From Neoarius graeffei (lineage: Eukaryota > Chordata > Actinopteri > Siluriformes > Ariidae), in assembly GCF_027579695.1 (NCBI RefSeq), contig NC_083577.1:62865741-62929740 (forward strand): a DNA stretch of 64,000 nt, written 5' to 3'. How positions within the stretch are numbered: position 1 is the first letter of the stretch; each line of letters begins with the position of its first letter. The notes below the pieces were generated by a model. That model did not search any database. It was not told where the DNA came from and saw nothing but the letters and a program-made list of their open reading frames with translations. This document shows, in pieces, positions 52,874-63,301 of this stretch. The position numbers and the translations under genes were made by a program.

Positions 52874-53053
52874 GTGGTGCTTGAAAGTTTGTGAACCCTT
52901 TAGAATTTTCTATATTTCTGCATAAATGTGACCTAAAACAACATCAAATTTTCACACAAGTCCTAAAAGTAGATAAAGAGAACCCAGTTAAACAAATGAG
53001 ACAAAAATATTATAATATATATATATATGCCTAAGCCTTTTGCACAGTACTAT
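52874..53053. mobile_element. fused ends of two Tc1-like families (T1 arm and T3 tip)
   Basis: 52874-53013 is one outer arm of family T1 (CAGTGGTGCTTGAAAGTTTG...). After a (TA)n stretch it meets GCCTAAGCCTTTTGCACAGT (53029-53053), the inverse tip of family T3. Confidence 0.85.
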
Positions 53054-53790
53054 ATGTGCATTACCATTATTAACTACGTTTATTTCCTTTTGTCAAACAA
53101 ATTGCATTTGCACCATTGGCCGCTGAACACTGCAACCCAATCGTGAGAGGCTCAACCACAGAAAAAAAAGCCTTTGACAGAATACTTACTTTCTTCTCAA
53201 AAATACAAGCAGCAGGTTCAGTGAATATGTACAAAATAATCTGACAAGTGAATAATTGTGTCAATAATTTGATAATGTTTCATTACTTTAAAGTACATTA
53301 AAAGTACTTTAAAGTAAACTATATTTTATATTTCCATCAGGTTATTTTCCCCCAGTTGGTTAGAAGCATAATTGATGTAAAGTAACAGGGTTTTAACATG
53401 ACAAATGTGCTCTCATTTTTTGTATTTGGGTTTTTAATGGCAGCAAATTTATGTAGCATTTTTTTTACTGTCTTTTGACCCAACATGAACACAAATATCC
53501 TTCCTCCTCCAGGTTGTTTCTGCACATGCAAGCATGTTTTTCTTGGACAGACAAGAACAATGATGCATTTTTACAGCCTGTCAGTGCATTCATGGTGTCA
53601 TTGCAGTATATTTGAATTAAGTCTAAATGTCAGTTTAACAGAGGATATTATTTGAAAGAAGTCTACACTTTTTGTAAACTTTGACAAAATCAAAATAAGA
53701 CGTAATAAAGTGCTGTTCTTTAAATAACAAATCTCAATAGCTGGAAAGTTGTGAGAATCCTTGGGGGAAAAAAATCTAACCGTTTGTAAA
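53054..53790. other. intergenic, nothing recognised
   Basis: AT-rich with no repeat seen. Confidence 0.3.
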
Positions 53791-53792
53791 TT

Positions 53793-54175
53793 TGGCGGCA
53801 CGGTGGTGTAGTGGTTAGCGCTATCACCTCACAGCAAGAAGGTCCGGGTTTGAGCCCCGTGGCCGGCGAGGGCCTTTCTGTGTGGAGTTTGCATGTTCTC
53901 CCTGTGTCTGCGTGGGTTTCCTCCGGGTGCTCCGGTTTCCCCCACAGTTTAAAGACATGCAGTTAGGTTAACATGGGGCAGCCTTGGGCTGAAGTGCCCT
54001 TGAGCAAGATACCAAACCCCTGACTGCTCCCCGGGCACTGTAGTATGGCCGCCCACTGCTCTGGGTGTGTGTGCGCGTGTGTTCACTGCTTCAGATAGGT
54101 TAAATGCAAGGGCTGAATCTCACTGTGCTTGAAGTGTGCATATGACAAATAAAGGTTTCTTCTTCTTCTTAAAGA
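53793..54175 (+). mobile_element. chimeric SINE (SINE-1 head, SINE-C-like 3' part)
   Basis: 53793-53970 is the SINE-1 head and first half up to CATGCAGTTAGGTTAAC. It then changes to ATGGGGCAGCCTTGGGCTGA and TGCCCTTGAGCAAGATACC, ending CAAATAAAGGTTTCTTCTTC. The 3' end recurs alone at 59030-59100. Confidence 0.85.
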
Positions 54176-54783
54176 CAAATTATTAGAAAAGGTCAAAGAT
54201 AAATAAAAGCTATAATCTAAACCTTAACTAGTTCCATTACATCACCAAGTTATGTGAATTTAAAAAAAATGACAAATTTAGGTAAAAATGCTTAGAAACA
54301 ATTCAAATAATAATTAACTGTGATTGCAGGTTTTTTTTTTTACATTTGGCAAATAAATCAATCAAACACTATAACAAATTGTCTGTTAGTTAAGTAACTA
54401 AATGCATACTTGTGGATGCAGTAAAGAATATTAAAATATTTTAATATTCTTTAATATTAATTAAATAATAAGTATTAATTAAAAAATTAATATTAATTAA
54501 TTCTTTAATAATAATTAATAAAATATTTAATATTTAAATATTTTAAACAGTATTATTGTTATTTTTGTGATATTTACATGTATATTGATAAACGTATGCA
54601 TTTACACTGTGCATTATAGAGCAGAGATTTTAAGTTTATAACAAGTGAACAAGGGGAACTGCTTTAAGGCCACAGTGGATGTGTAAAATTTGCAGTCTGT
54701 TTGAGGAAAAGTGCTCCTGGTCAATAAGAAAGAGCGGAGCTGTTCTGTCACGCAGCGACTAAATCTCTGAAAGTAAATCCTCT
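54176..54783. other. AT-rich intergenic stretch with ATTAAT palindromes
   Basis: 54420-54545 is almost pure A/T with repeated TTAATATTAATTAA motifs. No gene. Confidence 0.5.
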
Positions 54784-56125
54784 GTGGTTTTATTCCATAA
54801 AGGTAAAAAATATGATATAAAATTGATGTATAATGGTAAAAAAATTAAAAATGATAAAACTGTAAAGTTTGTAGGCCTTTACTTTGACTCCAAACTTACA
54901 TGGAAAACTCACATTGATTATCTCATAACTAAATGTCGTAAAAGAATAAATGTTTATATATGTGTTTTAAGTTATATGTGGCAGCAAGTGGGGGTATTGA
55001 CAAAGAAACAATGATCATTCTCTGTAAATCTTTAATTTTATCATGTCTTTATTATGGGTGTGAAGATACTGCATGTATTTCTAGGAAGAGACAATTAGAT
55101 GTTATTCAAAATCAATGCCTTAGAATCTGCACTGGTGCGCTTAAATGTACTCCTATCTCTGTTTTGGAGATAGACTGTTGTATTATGCCTTTGGATCTAA
55201 GAAGAGAATTCAAACAAACTCAAAGTGCAATTAAATATAGATCTTTTGACGCTCATTCAACAAAAAAAATGTTTTTAGAAGAACAAAATTGTGACAGGTG
55301 TTGTAGTGGTTAGCGCTGTCGCCTCACAACAAAAAGGTCCTGGGTTTGAGCCCAGCGGCTGACGAGGGCCTTTCTGTGCGGAGTTTGCATGTTCTCCCCG
55401 TGTCCGTGTGGGTTTCCTCCGGGTGCTTCGGTTTCCCCCACAGTCCAAAGGCTTGCAGGTTAGGTTAATTGGTGGCTCTAAATTGACCGTAGATGTGAAT
55501 GTGAATGGTTGTTTGTCTCTGTGTGTCAGCCCTGTGATGACCTGGTGACTTGTCCAGGGTGTACCCCGCCTCTCGCCCATAGTCAGCTGCGATAGGCTCC
55601 AGCTTGTCTGCGACCCTGTAGAACAGGATAAGCAGCTACAGATAATGGATGGATAGAAAATTGTGACATTAATCTTCACTTTCGTTCTATATTTTCTAAA
55701 GTTGTTCATTTGATTAATAGTCTTCCGGCTTCAGCTTGTAATCCTTTGGTTGATCCTTTTCCATTCTGGGAATCCCAGTCTCCAAAAGTTGACTTGGATT
55801 TAGTTCCTAAAATCTCTAAACAAGAGGATAGTAGTTGCTACATGTTACAATTGGCATTAGAACACATTCAACTGAAATACAATCAACACTTACATATATT
55901 TACTGATGGTTCAAAAAAAGATTTTGATTGTGCATCTGGTGTTGTAATTCCAAGTCGAAACATTCAAAAAGATTATAAAATCTCAAATGGTACTATTTTT
56001 AGAGCTGGGTTACTAGCAATTACAAAGGCTTTGGAACTTCTTATTGATAAACCTCCCTTTCAAAGTGTGATATTTTCTGATTCCTTGTCTGTCTTACAAA
56101 AAATTCAAAAGGACGATAATGACAT
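54784..56125 (+). pseudogene. I-type LINE ORF2 fragment (RT C-terminus and RNase H)
   Basis: 54784-55295 encodes the end of a reverse transcriptase: KFVGLYFDSKLTWKTHIDYL, a frameshift near 54990, then LDVIQNQCLRICTGALKCTP and MPLDLRRE. After a SINE (55297-55656) the frame resumes at 55669 with HLHIFTDGSKKD and VIFSDSLSVLQKI, the two Asp motifs of an RNase H domain. The expected Glu motif (FRAELLAI) reads FRAGLLAI, so a catalytic residue is lost. RT plus RNase H is typical of the I/Nimb group. It stops at a second SINE at 56126. Dead copy. Confidence 0.8.
55297..55656 (+). mobile_element. SINE-1, (ATGG)n-tail type, short 5' truncation
   Basis: 12-bp target duplication AAAATTGTGACA (55285-55296 and 55657-55668) inside the LINE frame. 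Confidence 0.95.
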
Positions 56126-56494
56126 AGGGCGGCACGGTGGTGTAGTGGTTAGCGCTGTCGCCTCACAGCAAGAAGGTCCTGGGTTCGAGCCCCGTGGCCG
56201 GCGAGGGCCTTTCTGTGTGGAGTTTGCATGTTCTCCCCGTGTCCGCGTGGGTTTCCTCTGGGTGCTCCGGTTTCCCCCACAGTCCAAAGACATGCAGGTT
56301 AGGTTAACTGGTGACTCTAAATTGACCGTGAGTGTGAATGGTTGTCTGTGTCTATGTGTCAGCCCTGTGATGACCTGGTGACTTGTCCAGGGTGTACCCC
56401 GCCTTTCGCCCGTAGTCAGCTGGGATAGGCTCCAGCTTGCCTGCGACCCTGTAGAACAGGATAAAGCGGCTAGAGATAATGAGATGAGATGAGA
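56126..56494 (+). mobile_element. SINE-1, (GATGA)n-tail type
   Basis: Near-consensus copy following the LINE RNase H text. No clear target duplication and no LINE sequence recognised beyond it. Confidence 0.92.
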
Positions 56495-56569
56495 TTTCTG
56501 AGTGGATAGTATCTCCATCCTTGACTCTTGTATGCTACCTAAATGGGAATAAAAATATATATTTTTGAG

Positions 56570-59010
56570 AGTTAAAATTGACCACAAAGTTGGCATTCGA
56601 GCTGCCCCGCTGAGCCAGCCAGTCCTGAGTGCGTGAGGTCACAGCGGTAACCAGTTTTAAGGCCAAGGCCTTTTACAGCTATAGACCAAAGTCATCTCAT
56701 CTCATTATCTGTAGCTGCTTTATCCTGTTCTACAGGGTCGCAGGCAAGCTGGAGCCTATCCCAGCTGACTACGGGCGAAAGGCAGGGTACACCCTGGACA
56801 AGTCGCCAGGTCATCACAGGGCTGACACATAGACACACAACCATTCACACTCACATTCACACCTACAGTCAATTTAGAGTCACCAGTTAACCTAACCTGC
56901 ATGTCTTTGGACTGTGGGGGAAACCGGAGCACCCGGAGGAAACCCACGCGGACACGGGGAGAACATGCAAACTCCACACAGAAAGGCCCTCGCCGGCCAC
57001 GGGGCTCGAACCCGGACCTTCTTGCTGTGAGGCGACAGCACTAACCACTACACCACCGTGCCGCCCGACCAAAGTCATATAAATAAAAATTTACAGTGAA
57101 AGTAAGAAATACCGTTACCGAGTTGCTCAACTAAGACTTATTTCAATGCCCTCTCAATTTGGCCTTGTGCCCTTGGAAAAAAATATCTGCCGTAAGGCCA
57201 CAGTGGCCTTGGTGCCCTGCGGTTTTGTAGTCTGCCTCGTGACTGCCAATAGGCTTTAACATCACCTGCGTCTATTGAGAAAAAAATACGTCTTTTGATG
57301 ACATTCTGGATTCTTATTGGGCAACTCATCAGTGGTGGATCGGACTCGAGCCTGGCATGAACCGCTCCGACGTGCTATAATGACACCAATCTATCACCAG
57401 CCAACCAGGAGACTTAATCAAACGCATCCCCCGCCCACTTGTGTCCGCGTCTGAGACGTTGAATTTTCACAGAAGGAGGGAAGAAGTTGACTGTATGATA
57501 AATTAACGAATGAATAAGAGAGGAATTTCAATATATAGGGTTGAAGTTTGTTACCGTTAAATAAGCATTGCTTGTACAGTAACGTTATGTCGTTACAACG
57601 TTGACCCACTTTTAACGTGCCGAGTACCGACTGTAGCCGGTAACAAATGCTAATTAGCTTGCTGTCAAGTTTTTCCTTTGTCGAGCTTTAAGCGTAAGGT
57701 CATGGATGTTACTACTGCTTGTTCCTGCCGTAATATGATACGTGATGTGCTGTTGTCTGTTCATAGCCACTTTTTTAATCTATGCAGTTAGCATTTTTTG
57801 TTACTAGTATTGTATGTTTCTTTTTGCTGTTTAACCGAAGCGTAACTGCTGCCATCTTGACGAGATCACCATCGCAAGAGATTTTCTCTCATTGGTTTTG
57901 GCGTCATTACAACATTAACATTTACTTTTATTAATTTACCCCTCAGTAATAATTATGCCAAGCAAGCACAGACTTGTCTTGAGTTTTGAGCCAATCACAA
58001 CAGGGCAGCACTGTGGCCTGAGGTAAAACATGATAGTTTAAGTTTGTTTAAATTACAAAAATGAGTACACCCAATGACTGTCTCATATACTCTTCATATA
58101 CTCATACTGTTTAATGCAATAAAACTAAATCTTTAAAAGTGGTATTTACTCAAACTGTTTGCATAGAATGAACTTTCGGGTTAACAGTGTAATAGTGTTG
58201 CAGTGTTCTGCAAATTTGCAATTTAATATTTCAGATCTTGAGACATGAAAGTGCTATTTTAAAAAATAAAAGGTCAGAAATGTTTTCTTTGTCGTCTATT
58301 TAGTTCATTTTATTTCCTCAATAATTTTCCTTGATTGAGAAATCGGTCTGGGCTCTTATGGGTTAATCAGTAGCCTGCATGCTAGTATATGTTCCATTTA
58401 CAGTCAAACATTTTGATGAACTCCAGGCTCAATTTTGATTAATCAAAAATCTGCGTAGTAGTACAGTCTGAAGATGCTCTTGCACATTCGGTGTCAATTG
58501 AACAAAAATTATGGGAGGATATAGGTTTAATAAATTTTACAATTTTTGAAGTGAGTGATGGATTGATAAGTTTAGATGTGTTCAATATTTTCTTATCTTC
58601 AGACATAATAGTGTAGATGTTTCTTTACCTGCTTGATAGTTTCGACTGAGACTCCAATCTTCCTCAGAAGAGTCATTAGTCCTTAAATTAAATTCATTAT
58701 AGATGTGAACTTAAAATCATTATTTTATTTTATGGCCTTGGTGCCCTGGCTTTTGGCCTTCGTGCCCTCAAAAAATTGACAGCATAAAAGGCCAAGTGGC
58801 CTTGCCCCTAAAACGACGAAATTCCAGGCCTGCTGCTGGCGCTTCTGCAGATAACGTCACGAATCTGGCTCCAGACTCGCTTGGGATTTTTCCAGACGCA
58901 TTTTGTTATTTTATTTTTTTCTGCTGTAGACAGATGGCCTTGTGCAAAATTACCCTTCTGGATGAGTGTGTAAAGGGACATACTTTCATATAAAAAACAA
59001 AACCACGAAA
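56570..59010. mobile_element. possible long TIR element with GGCC-rich subterminal repeats
   Basis: GTTTTAAGGCCAAGGCC (56655) and, inverted near 58815, GTTTTAGGGGCAAGGCC face each other. GGCCTTGGTGCCCT-like motifs occur at 57161, 57205, 58734, 58755 and 58798. No transposase frame. Boundaries and class are unknown. Confidence 0.35.
56696..57066 (-). mobile_element. SINE-1, (GATGA)n-tail type
   Basis: Perfect 12-bp target duplication GACCAAAGTCAT (56684-56695 and 57067-57078). Confidence 0.96.
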
Positions 59011-59029
59011 TTGGTCCAGAATATGCACT

Positions 59030-59100
59030 TTAAATGCAGAGGATGAATTTCACTGTGCTTGAAATGTGCATGTGACAAATAAAGGTTTCTTCTTCTTCTT
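59030..59100 (+). repeat. SINE 3' end fragment
   Basis: AATGCAGAGGATGAATTTCA through ACAAATAAAGGTTTCTTC matches the tail at 54105-54175. Confidence 0.85.
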
Positions 59101-59226
59101 ATGATGATGATGATATAAATATATATCCATACGCACACATACACTATATTGCCAAAAGTATTTGCTCACCTGCCTTGACTCACATATGAGCTTAAGTGAC
59201 ATCCCATTCCTAATCCATAGAGTTCA

Positions 59227-59511
59227 CTATGACGTCGGTCCACCCTTTGCAGCTAGAACAGCTTCAACTCTTCTGGGAAGGCTGTCCACAAGGTTTAGGA
59301 GTGTGTTTATGGGAATTTTTGACCATTCTTCCAGAAGCGCATTTGTGAGGTCACACACTGATGTTGGACGAGAAGGCCTGGCTCTCAGTCTCTGCTCTGA
59401 TTCATCCCAAAGGTGTTCCATCAGATTGAGGTCAGGACTCTGTGCAGGCCAGTCAAATTCATCCACACCAGACTTTGTCATCCACGTCTTTATGGACCTT
59501 GCTTTGTGCAC
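59227..59511 (-). pseudogene. Tc1-like transposase C-terminal fragment (family T5)
   Basis: Open for about 94 codons: WPAQSPDLNLMEHLWDESEQ keeps the third catalytic Glu, followed by the family C-terminus LLNLVDSLPRRVEAVLAAKG. The N-terminal two thirds, with the HTH domains and both Asp, are deleted. Confidence 0.9.
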
Positions 59512-59589
59512 TGGTGCACAGTCATGTTGGAAGAAGGGGCCAGCTCCAAACTGTAAAAACAGTCTGCATGCCTAGGTGCTTGATTTTAT

Positions 59590-59727
59590 GATTGTAAATT
59601 GTAATTTTAATTTTGTAACTTGTGCTGCCTCTTGGCCAGGACGCCCTTGTAAAAGAGATTATTAATCTCAATGGGTCTTCTTTCCTGGTAAAATAAAGGT
59701 TTAATAAAAAATAATAATAATAAAATA
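59590..59727 (+). mobile_element. LINE 3' tail inserted in the Tc1 relic
   Basis: CTCTTGGCCAGGACGCCCTT, AGAGATTATTAATCTCAATG and AAATAAAGGTTTAATAAAAA resemble a fish non-LTR 3' tail ending in an (ATA)n run. It interrupts Tc1 sequence between GCTTGATTTTA and ATACACCTGTGG. Confidence 0.6.
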
Positions 59728-60007
59728 CACCTGTGGCCATGGAAGTGATTGGAACACCTGATTCCGATAATTTGGATGGGTGAGCAAATACTTTTGGCAA
59801 TATAGTGTATATACACTTATATTATCAATAGAATGTTATTGTAATCCCTCCTCCCTATACCTCATAAAGATCTCTTCCTTATGCCTTTTTTTGAACTGGT
59901 TTATAGTTGTACATTTCATGAGCTCCACATTCAAACTGTTCCACAGCTTTACTCCAGTATTAAAAATGTACTTTTACATAAAGAATTTTATAATGACATC
60001 TATAGGT

Positions 60008-60385
60008 GGCGGCACGGTGGTGTAGTGGTTAGCGCTGTCGCCTCACAGCAAGAAGGTCCTGGGTTCAAGCCCCGGGGCCGGCGAGGGCCTTTTTGTGTGG
60101 AGTTTGCATGTTCTCCCCGTGTCCGCGTGGGTTTCCTCCGGGTGCTCCGGTTTCCCCCACAGTCCAAAGACATGCAGGTTAGGTTAACTGGTGACTCTAA
60201 ATTGACCGTAGGTGTGAGTGTGAATGGTTGTCTGTGTCTATGTGTCAGCCCTGTGATGACCTGGCGACTTGTCCAGGGTGTACCCCGCCTTTCGCCCGTA
60301 GTCAGCTGGGATAGGCTCCAGCTTGCCTGCGACCCTGTAGAAGGATAAAGCGGCTAGAGATAATGAGATGAGATGAATGAGATGA
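60008..60385 (+). mobile_element. SINE-1, (GATGA)n-tail type
   Basis: 13-bp duplication GACATCTATAGGT / GACATTTATAGGT (59995-60007 and 60386-60398), one mismatch. Confidence 0.94.
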
Positions 60386-60409
60386 GACATTTATAGGTTT
60401 ATTATTGAA

Positions 60410-60600
60410 AAAGGGAAGTCATGGCCTAATGGTTAGAGAAACAGCTTTGGGACCAAAAGGTTGCTGGTTCGATTCCCCAGACTAGCAGGATTGACTTAAG
60501 TGCCCTTGAGCAAGGCACCTAACCCCCAACCGCTCTGGCAAGCGTGGTGGCGTACCTTGTGTCTGATTAGCCAAAGAAAAACTGATGATGTGATCATCAG
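60410..60600 (+). mobile_element. SINE-C copy
   Basis: tRNA-like head GGCCTAATGGTTAGAGAAAC and B box GGTTCGATTCC, then TGCCCTTGAGCAAGGCACC. Confidence 0.8.
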
Positions 60601-60648
60601 TTCGGGCATTGAACCTGACCAACTGAACTGAATTGAAAAAGAAATATA

Positions 60649-61176
60649 CACTACCGTTCAAAAGTTTGGGGTCACTTTGAAATTTCCTTATTTTTGAAAG
60701 AAAAGCACTGTTCTTTTCAACGAAGATCACTTTAAACTAATCAGAAATCCACTCTATACATTGCTAATGTGGTAAATGACTATTCTAGCTGCAAATGTCT
60801 GGTTTTTGGTGCAATATCTCCATAGGTGTATAGAGGCCCATTTCCAGCAACTCTCACTCCAGTGTTCTAATGGTACAATGTGTTTGCTCATTGCCTCAGA
60901 AGGCTAATGGATGATTAGAAAACCCTTGTACAATCATGTTAGCACAGCTGAAAACAGTTGAGCTCTTTAGAGAAGCTATAAAACTGACCTTCCTTTGAGC
61001 AGATTGAGTTTCTGGGGCATCACATTTGTGGGGTCGATTAAATGCTCAAAATGGCCAGAAAAATGTCTTGACTATATTTTCTATTCATTTTACAACTTAT
61101 GGTGGGAAATAAAAGTGTGACTTTTCATGGAAAACACAAAATTGTCTGGGTGACCCTAAACTTTTGACCGGTAGTG
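60649..61176. mobile_element. Tc1/mariner-type MITE, family M, copy 2
   Basis: 528 bp, TA-flanked, collinear with 13642-14165 with few differences (GGTGGGAAATAAAAG in place of GGTGGTAAAAG). Confidence 0.93.
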
Positions 61177-61500
61177 TAAATTTAATTAAAAAAAAAAAAG
61201 AAACTCGTATTTAATGCGTGTGTGTGCTTGGTCACAATATGTGAACCAGTAGTTCTAATCCTTATAGGACGCCAAATCACTTGGAGTGGGAGGGAGCGGC
61301 CCTGAAAGAAGCTCAAGCAGAGACACACACACACAGCCCTTAGCTCGACAGCAGGGAGGACGTGTAGTGAGCCTGGCAAGATGCTTTACATGCTACAGAA
61401 CACACTCAAACTTTCTATCTACCGGACATTTCAAGACATCCTTTGTCCCACAAATGAAATGGAAGTGCATAATGATCCGGCATGTCGCCTGTAGTTAATA
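61177..61500. other. intergenic, nothing recognised
   Basis: Poly(A) run and short (CA)n. No gene. Confidence 0.3.
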
Positions 61501-61850
61501 CCGAGCCCAGCTTCCAACATGGTAGAAGAGGTTGTTGTTGAGCTTTATGGTGTTGTCATGTCCCCGCAGTGCCGGTAGTGGTGCTGTGAGGAGTCTACCG
61601 AAGACTGAACTAAAAAAAAAAAAGAAAGAAAAGAAAAAAAAAAACCCAGCAGCCTAGCACTTCCAATGTTAGCCGTGGGTAATATCTATTTTAATGCACT
61701 ATTACTCTGTAATTACTGGCGCACGGCTTCAAAAAGGAATATTTTCCGTAACATATCGAGTACCGATGCATATCTGGTCCAGCTGATTATATTGGGCATT
61801 TCCACAGTGTACCCGGAGTGAATACACCGTAGAGCCTGTACTAATTGAAG
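61501..61850 (+). other. candidate 5' non-coding exon of an unidentified plus-strand gene
   Basis: Ends AATTGAAG|GTAAGC at 61850. The nearby sequence is richer in CpG than the surroundings. Left border unknown. ino80d would fit the gene order near GPR1 in mammals, but no coding sequence supports it. Confidence 0.3.
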
Positions 61851-62689
61851 GTAAGCCGAACTATCTTACAGCCGGCCGCTTTATTAGTAACGCTGCCGAT
61901 TTTCAACGCTCTACTCTCCTATGTTTGCTACTTGAGGGTCGGGGATTTCGAGCTTTCTGTAGGCCGCTGTTTTCATCCTCCTTCTATTTACTATCTGCAG
62001 CCATGTTAAACATGACTAAAATACAGTTTAAAAAATTAATTCCTTATCATGACACACATAAATGTCTTTCTTTCTCTTTTAAGTCTGCCTTAATGTATGT
62101 AGGTTTTTAAAAATAAACTTAGCTAGCATGCTGCGGAACTGGCTAACCTTAGCAGTTTTGTTTTTGTAGGCCTCACCGAAGAGGCCTGTGCGCCTGACTT
62201 TCGGCTTTCTTTGTATCAAATGTATGTGTGCGATTAATGAACACAGTCTGTACTATTTAATTAGGGAGTAATAAAAAAAATCAGTATAAAATAATATTTT
62301 CATGTAACCGCTTAGGAGTTAAGCTCGAATTGTGTTCATGTGTCTGCGTTTCCTGGATACGACGGCTTTGTTTTTAGCACTACTAGCTAGCTAACGCTCT
62401 GTGTATTTTAAATACATTGGCTAAGCTAACTAGTGCTTTGTGGGAAATGTATGTAACTACTGGCTAACACTAGTTAAATTCAATGAAAAATAAATTTGTT
62501 CGTCTGTATAATTTGCGATATTGGTTTTAATCTTCTGATCGTTTATATTGATTGTTGGTTAGCTAGTTAATGTTACTTCAAATTTAATGTTTGTAACTGA
62601 ACCGGCGGCGACTACCGAGCTATACAAGGATTAATTATATTAACCTGGTAACAAAATAAGGCCGTGTTGTAATGTGCTTTTTCTTCCAG

Positions 62690-62718
62690 ATTTCTTCTTG
62701 TATACCTAAGCCATCTCG
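62690..62718 (+). other. candidate 29-nt micro-exon
   Basis: Preceded by TTTTTCTTCCAG and followed by GTATGT. Could be a second non-coding exon of the gene suggested at 61501. Confidence 0.25.
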
Positions 62719-62875
62719 GTATGTTTATCATTTGCTTAAAACTGTGTATTTCCGATATGAGGTTAACTAGCAAGCTGGGATTCTATAGCGTTGTTGGCTC
62801 CAGTGTTATTTCACAACTCCTCTGTTACTGTAGAGAAAGTAGTCGCAATTTGACCTGGTGTTAAGATGCATGACT

Positions 62876-62915
<40 letters not shown>

Positions 62916-62919
62916 GGAG
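62876..62919. repeat. (TG)n(AG)n compound microsatellite
   Basis: About 10 TG and 10 AG units. Confidence 0.95.
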
Positions 62920-63301
62920 AGATCACAAACTGAAAGCAAAAACTTATGACTGTATTCCCCCACAATTTGGTTATGTTGAAACGGGAATGCTGTTCGTACT
63001 GTAATAATAAAGGTAAACCCAGTTTATTATTATTTGTGCTCATATTTAAGCATTTGTATTGGATGATTAACGTTGGTCTGTTCAAAACCCACATGTTAGT
63101 CTCACTGTTTTTCAGTGTCCTCAGTGACCTCGGTGTATTTGCACTGATTAGTGATAGACCAGTTTGACTAGTGTCACTCTCCTCACCTGACACTGAACCT
63201 GAGACCACTCACTCCCATGTGTAATTCAGTTGCATCCTGCCAACGCATACAAATCAGTGTCTTACCTTATTTAAAAAAAAAAAAAAGGTTTTCTTCTCTA
63301 T

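Larger units (their letters stand above)
59142..59807 (-). mobile_element. Tc1-like transposon, family T5, internally deleted
   Basis: TA-flanked, with ends CACTATATTGCCAAAAGTAT and inverse. Keeps the transposase C-terminus. The middle is deleted and a LINE-tail-like sequence sits at about 59590-59727. Confidence 0.93.

Noticed and set aside
55710-56381. 223-codon frame taken as one protein
   Set aside because: The first part is LINE RNase H and the last third is SINE-1. It is a fusion by insertion, not a gene.
60414-60485. Possible tRNA gene at the start of SINE-C
   Set aside because: Same reason: fused to a SINE body, with relatives at 16590 and 53990.
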